A DNA stretch of 13,336 nucleotides from Flavobacteriaceae bacterium (lineage in GTDB: Bacteria > Bacteroidota > Bacteroidia > Flavobacteriales > Flavobacteriaceae). The stretch lies in assembly GCA_947461915.1 (NCBI GenBank), contig CANHNG010000013.1:1-13336 (forward strand), in the 5' to 3' direction. Below are positions 13,115-13,336 of the stretch, piece by piece (position 1 is the first letter of the stretch; each line of letters starts with the position of its first letter). The notes under the pieces are model-generated. The model did no database searches, was not told the DNA's origin, and saw nothing but the letters and a program-made list of their open reading frames with translations. The translations under genes and the position numbers were made by a program.

Positions 13115-13336
13115 GATATCTGCCATCTGGAATCTGCCATCTGAAACAGGGGTGTAAGGGGTGTAACCACTTTTCAACACAAACATATTCAATTTTTTTT
13201 CTTTTTAAATTTTCTGGCAACATCAGACCATAACAAGGCAATGTAGTAAAGTAGTTAGATTAGTTTGCCCTTATACAGCCCTATTAGTCCGTTTTTTTTA
13301 TTCCAAAAAAATAAAAAATGTTTTACACGTTTTTCC
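13115..13336. other. AT-rich spacer with two tandem repeats; no gene seen
   Basis: No ORF is supported. ATCTGCCATCTG occurs at 13118-13129 and 13132-13143 (14-base period). GGGGTGTAA occurs at 13149-13157 and 13158-13166 (9-base period). The rest, 13167-13336, is AT-rich with T runs and no recognised RNA gene. The next gene of the element must start beyond the window. Confidence 0.5.

Noticed and set aside
1..13336. tRNA or rRNA genes, in particular a tRNA as integration target near 7600-7900.
   Set aside because: No cloverleaf with the T-arm GGTTCGA signature was seen on either strand by eye; a tRNA scan was not possible.

Overview
The window looks like part of a Flavobacterium-type (Bacteroidota) chromosome. 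It is AT-rich. Candidate promoters follow the Bacteroidota pattern (TTG, about 20 bases, then TAnnTTTG or a close variant) rather than the E. coli -35/-10 pattern. Purine-rich Shine-Dalgarno sites are mostly absent, and start codons sit behind A-rich stretches. The recognisable proteins (AguA/AguB, ClpB, YtxJ, an arm-binding tyrosine recombinase, an RteC-like protein and a VirE_N/VirE primase-helicase) are all typical of flavobacteria.

Left part (1-7600), chromosomal backbone. The window opens inside the 3' end of an M1-type aminopeptidase gene on the + strand, closed by a hairpin terminator. Four genes follow on the minus strand. Read in their own direction they are clpB, a lipoprotein glycoside hydrolase of the GH-A fold, and then aguB-aguA. 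AguA and AguB are separated by 2 bases and together turn agmatine into putrescine. The hydrolase gene lies between two direct copies (48/50 identical) of a 50-base sequence, one upstream of aguB and one upstream of the hydrolase gene, so it looks like an insertion or a segmental duplication that copied the promoter region. clpB is divergent from ytxJ, a thioredoxin-fold protein of the bacillithiol system. Their shared spacer holds a direct repeat of GACAAAATGA and a good + strand promoter.

Right part (7600-13336), accessory region read on the + strand. The order is tyrosine integrase, terminator, a weakly RteC-like protein, two inverted repeats with AGTCT/AGACT half-sites, a small HTH/excisionase-like protein, a 50-residue Cys-rich ORF, and a 710-residue primase-helicase (BT4734/VirE_N plus VirE ATPase) closed by a strong terminator. 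The set resembles the left end of an integrative element. The integrase would insert and excise it. The RteC-like protein and the HTH protein would control excision, as RteC and Xis2c do in the Bacteroides element CTnDOT. The primase-helicase would start replication of the excised form. The element continues past the right edge, and the far attachment site is not in the window.

The most unusual signal is a cluster of short repeat sequences of types I recall as dispersed in Bacteroidota genomes. At least four types sit inside coding sequence, in frame, in two linkers of the primase-helicase. One type also makes up part of the small ORF just upstream. These repeats appear to have added peptide segments to inter-domain linkers without breaking the gene.
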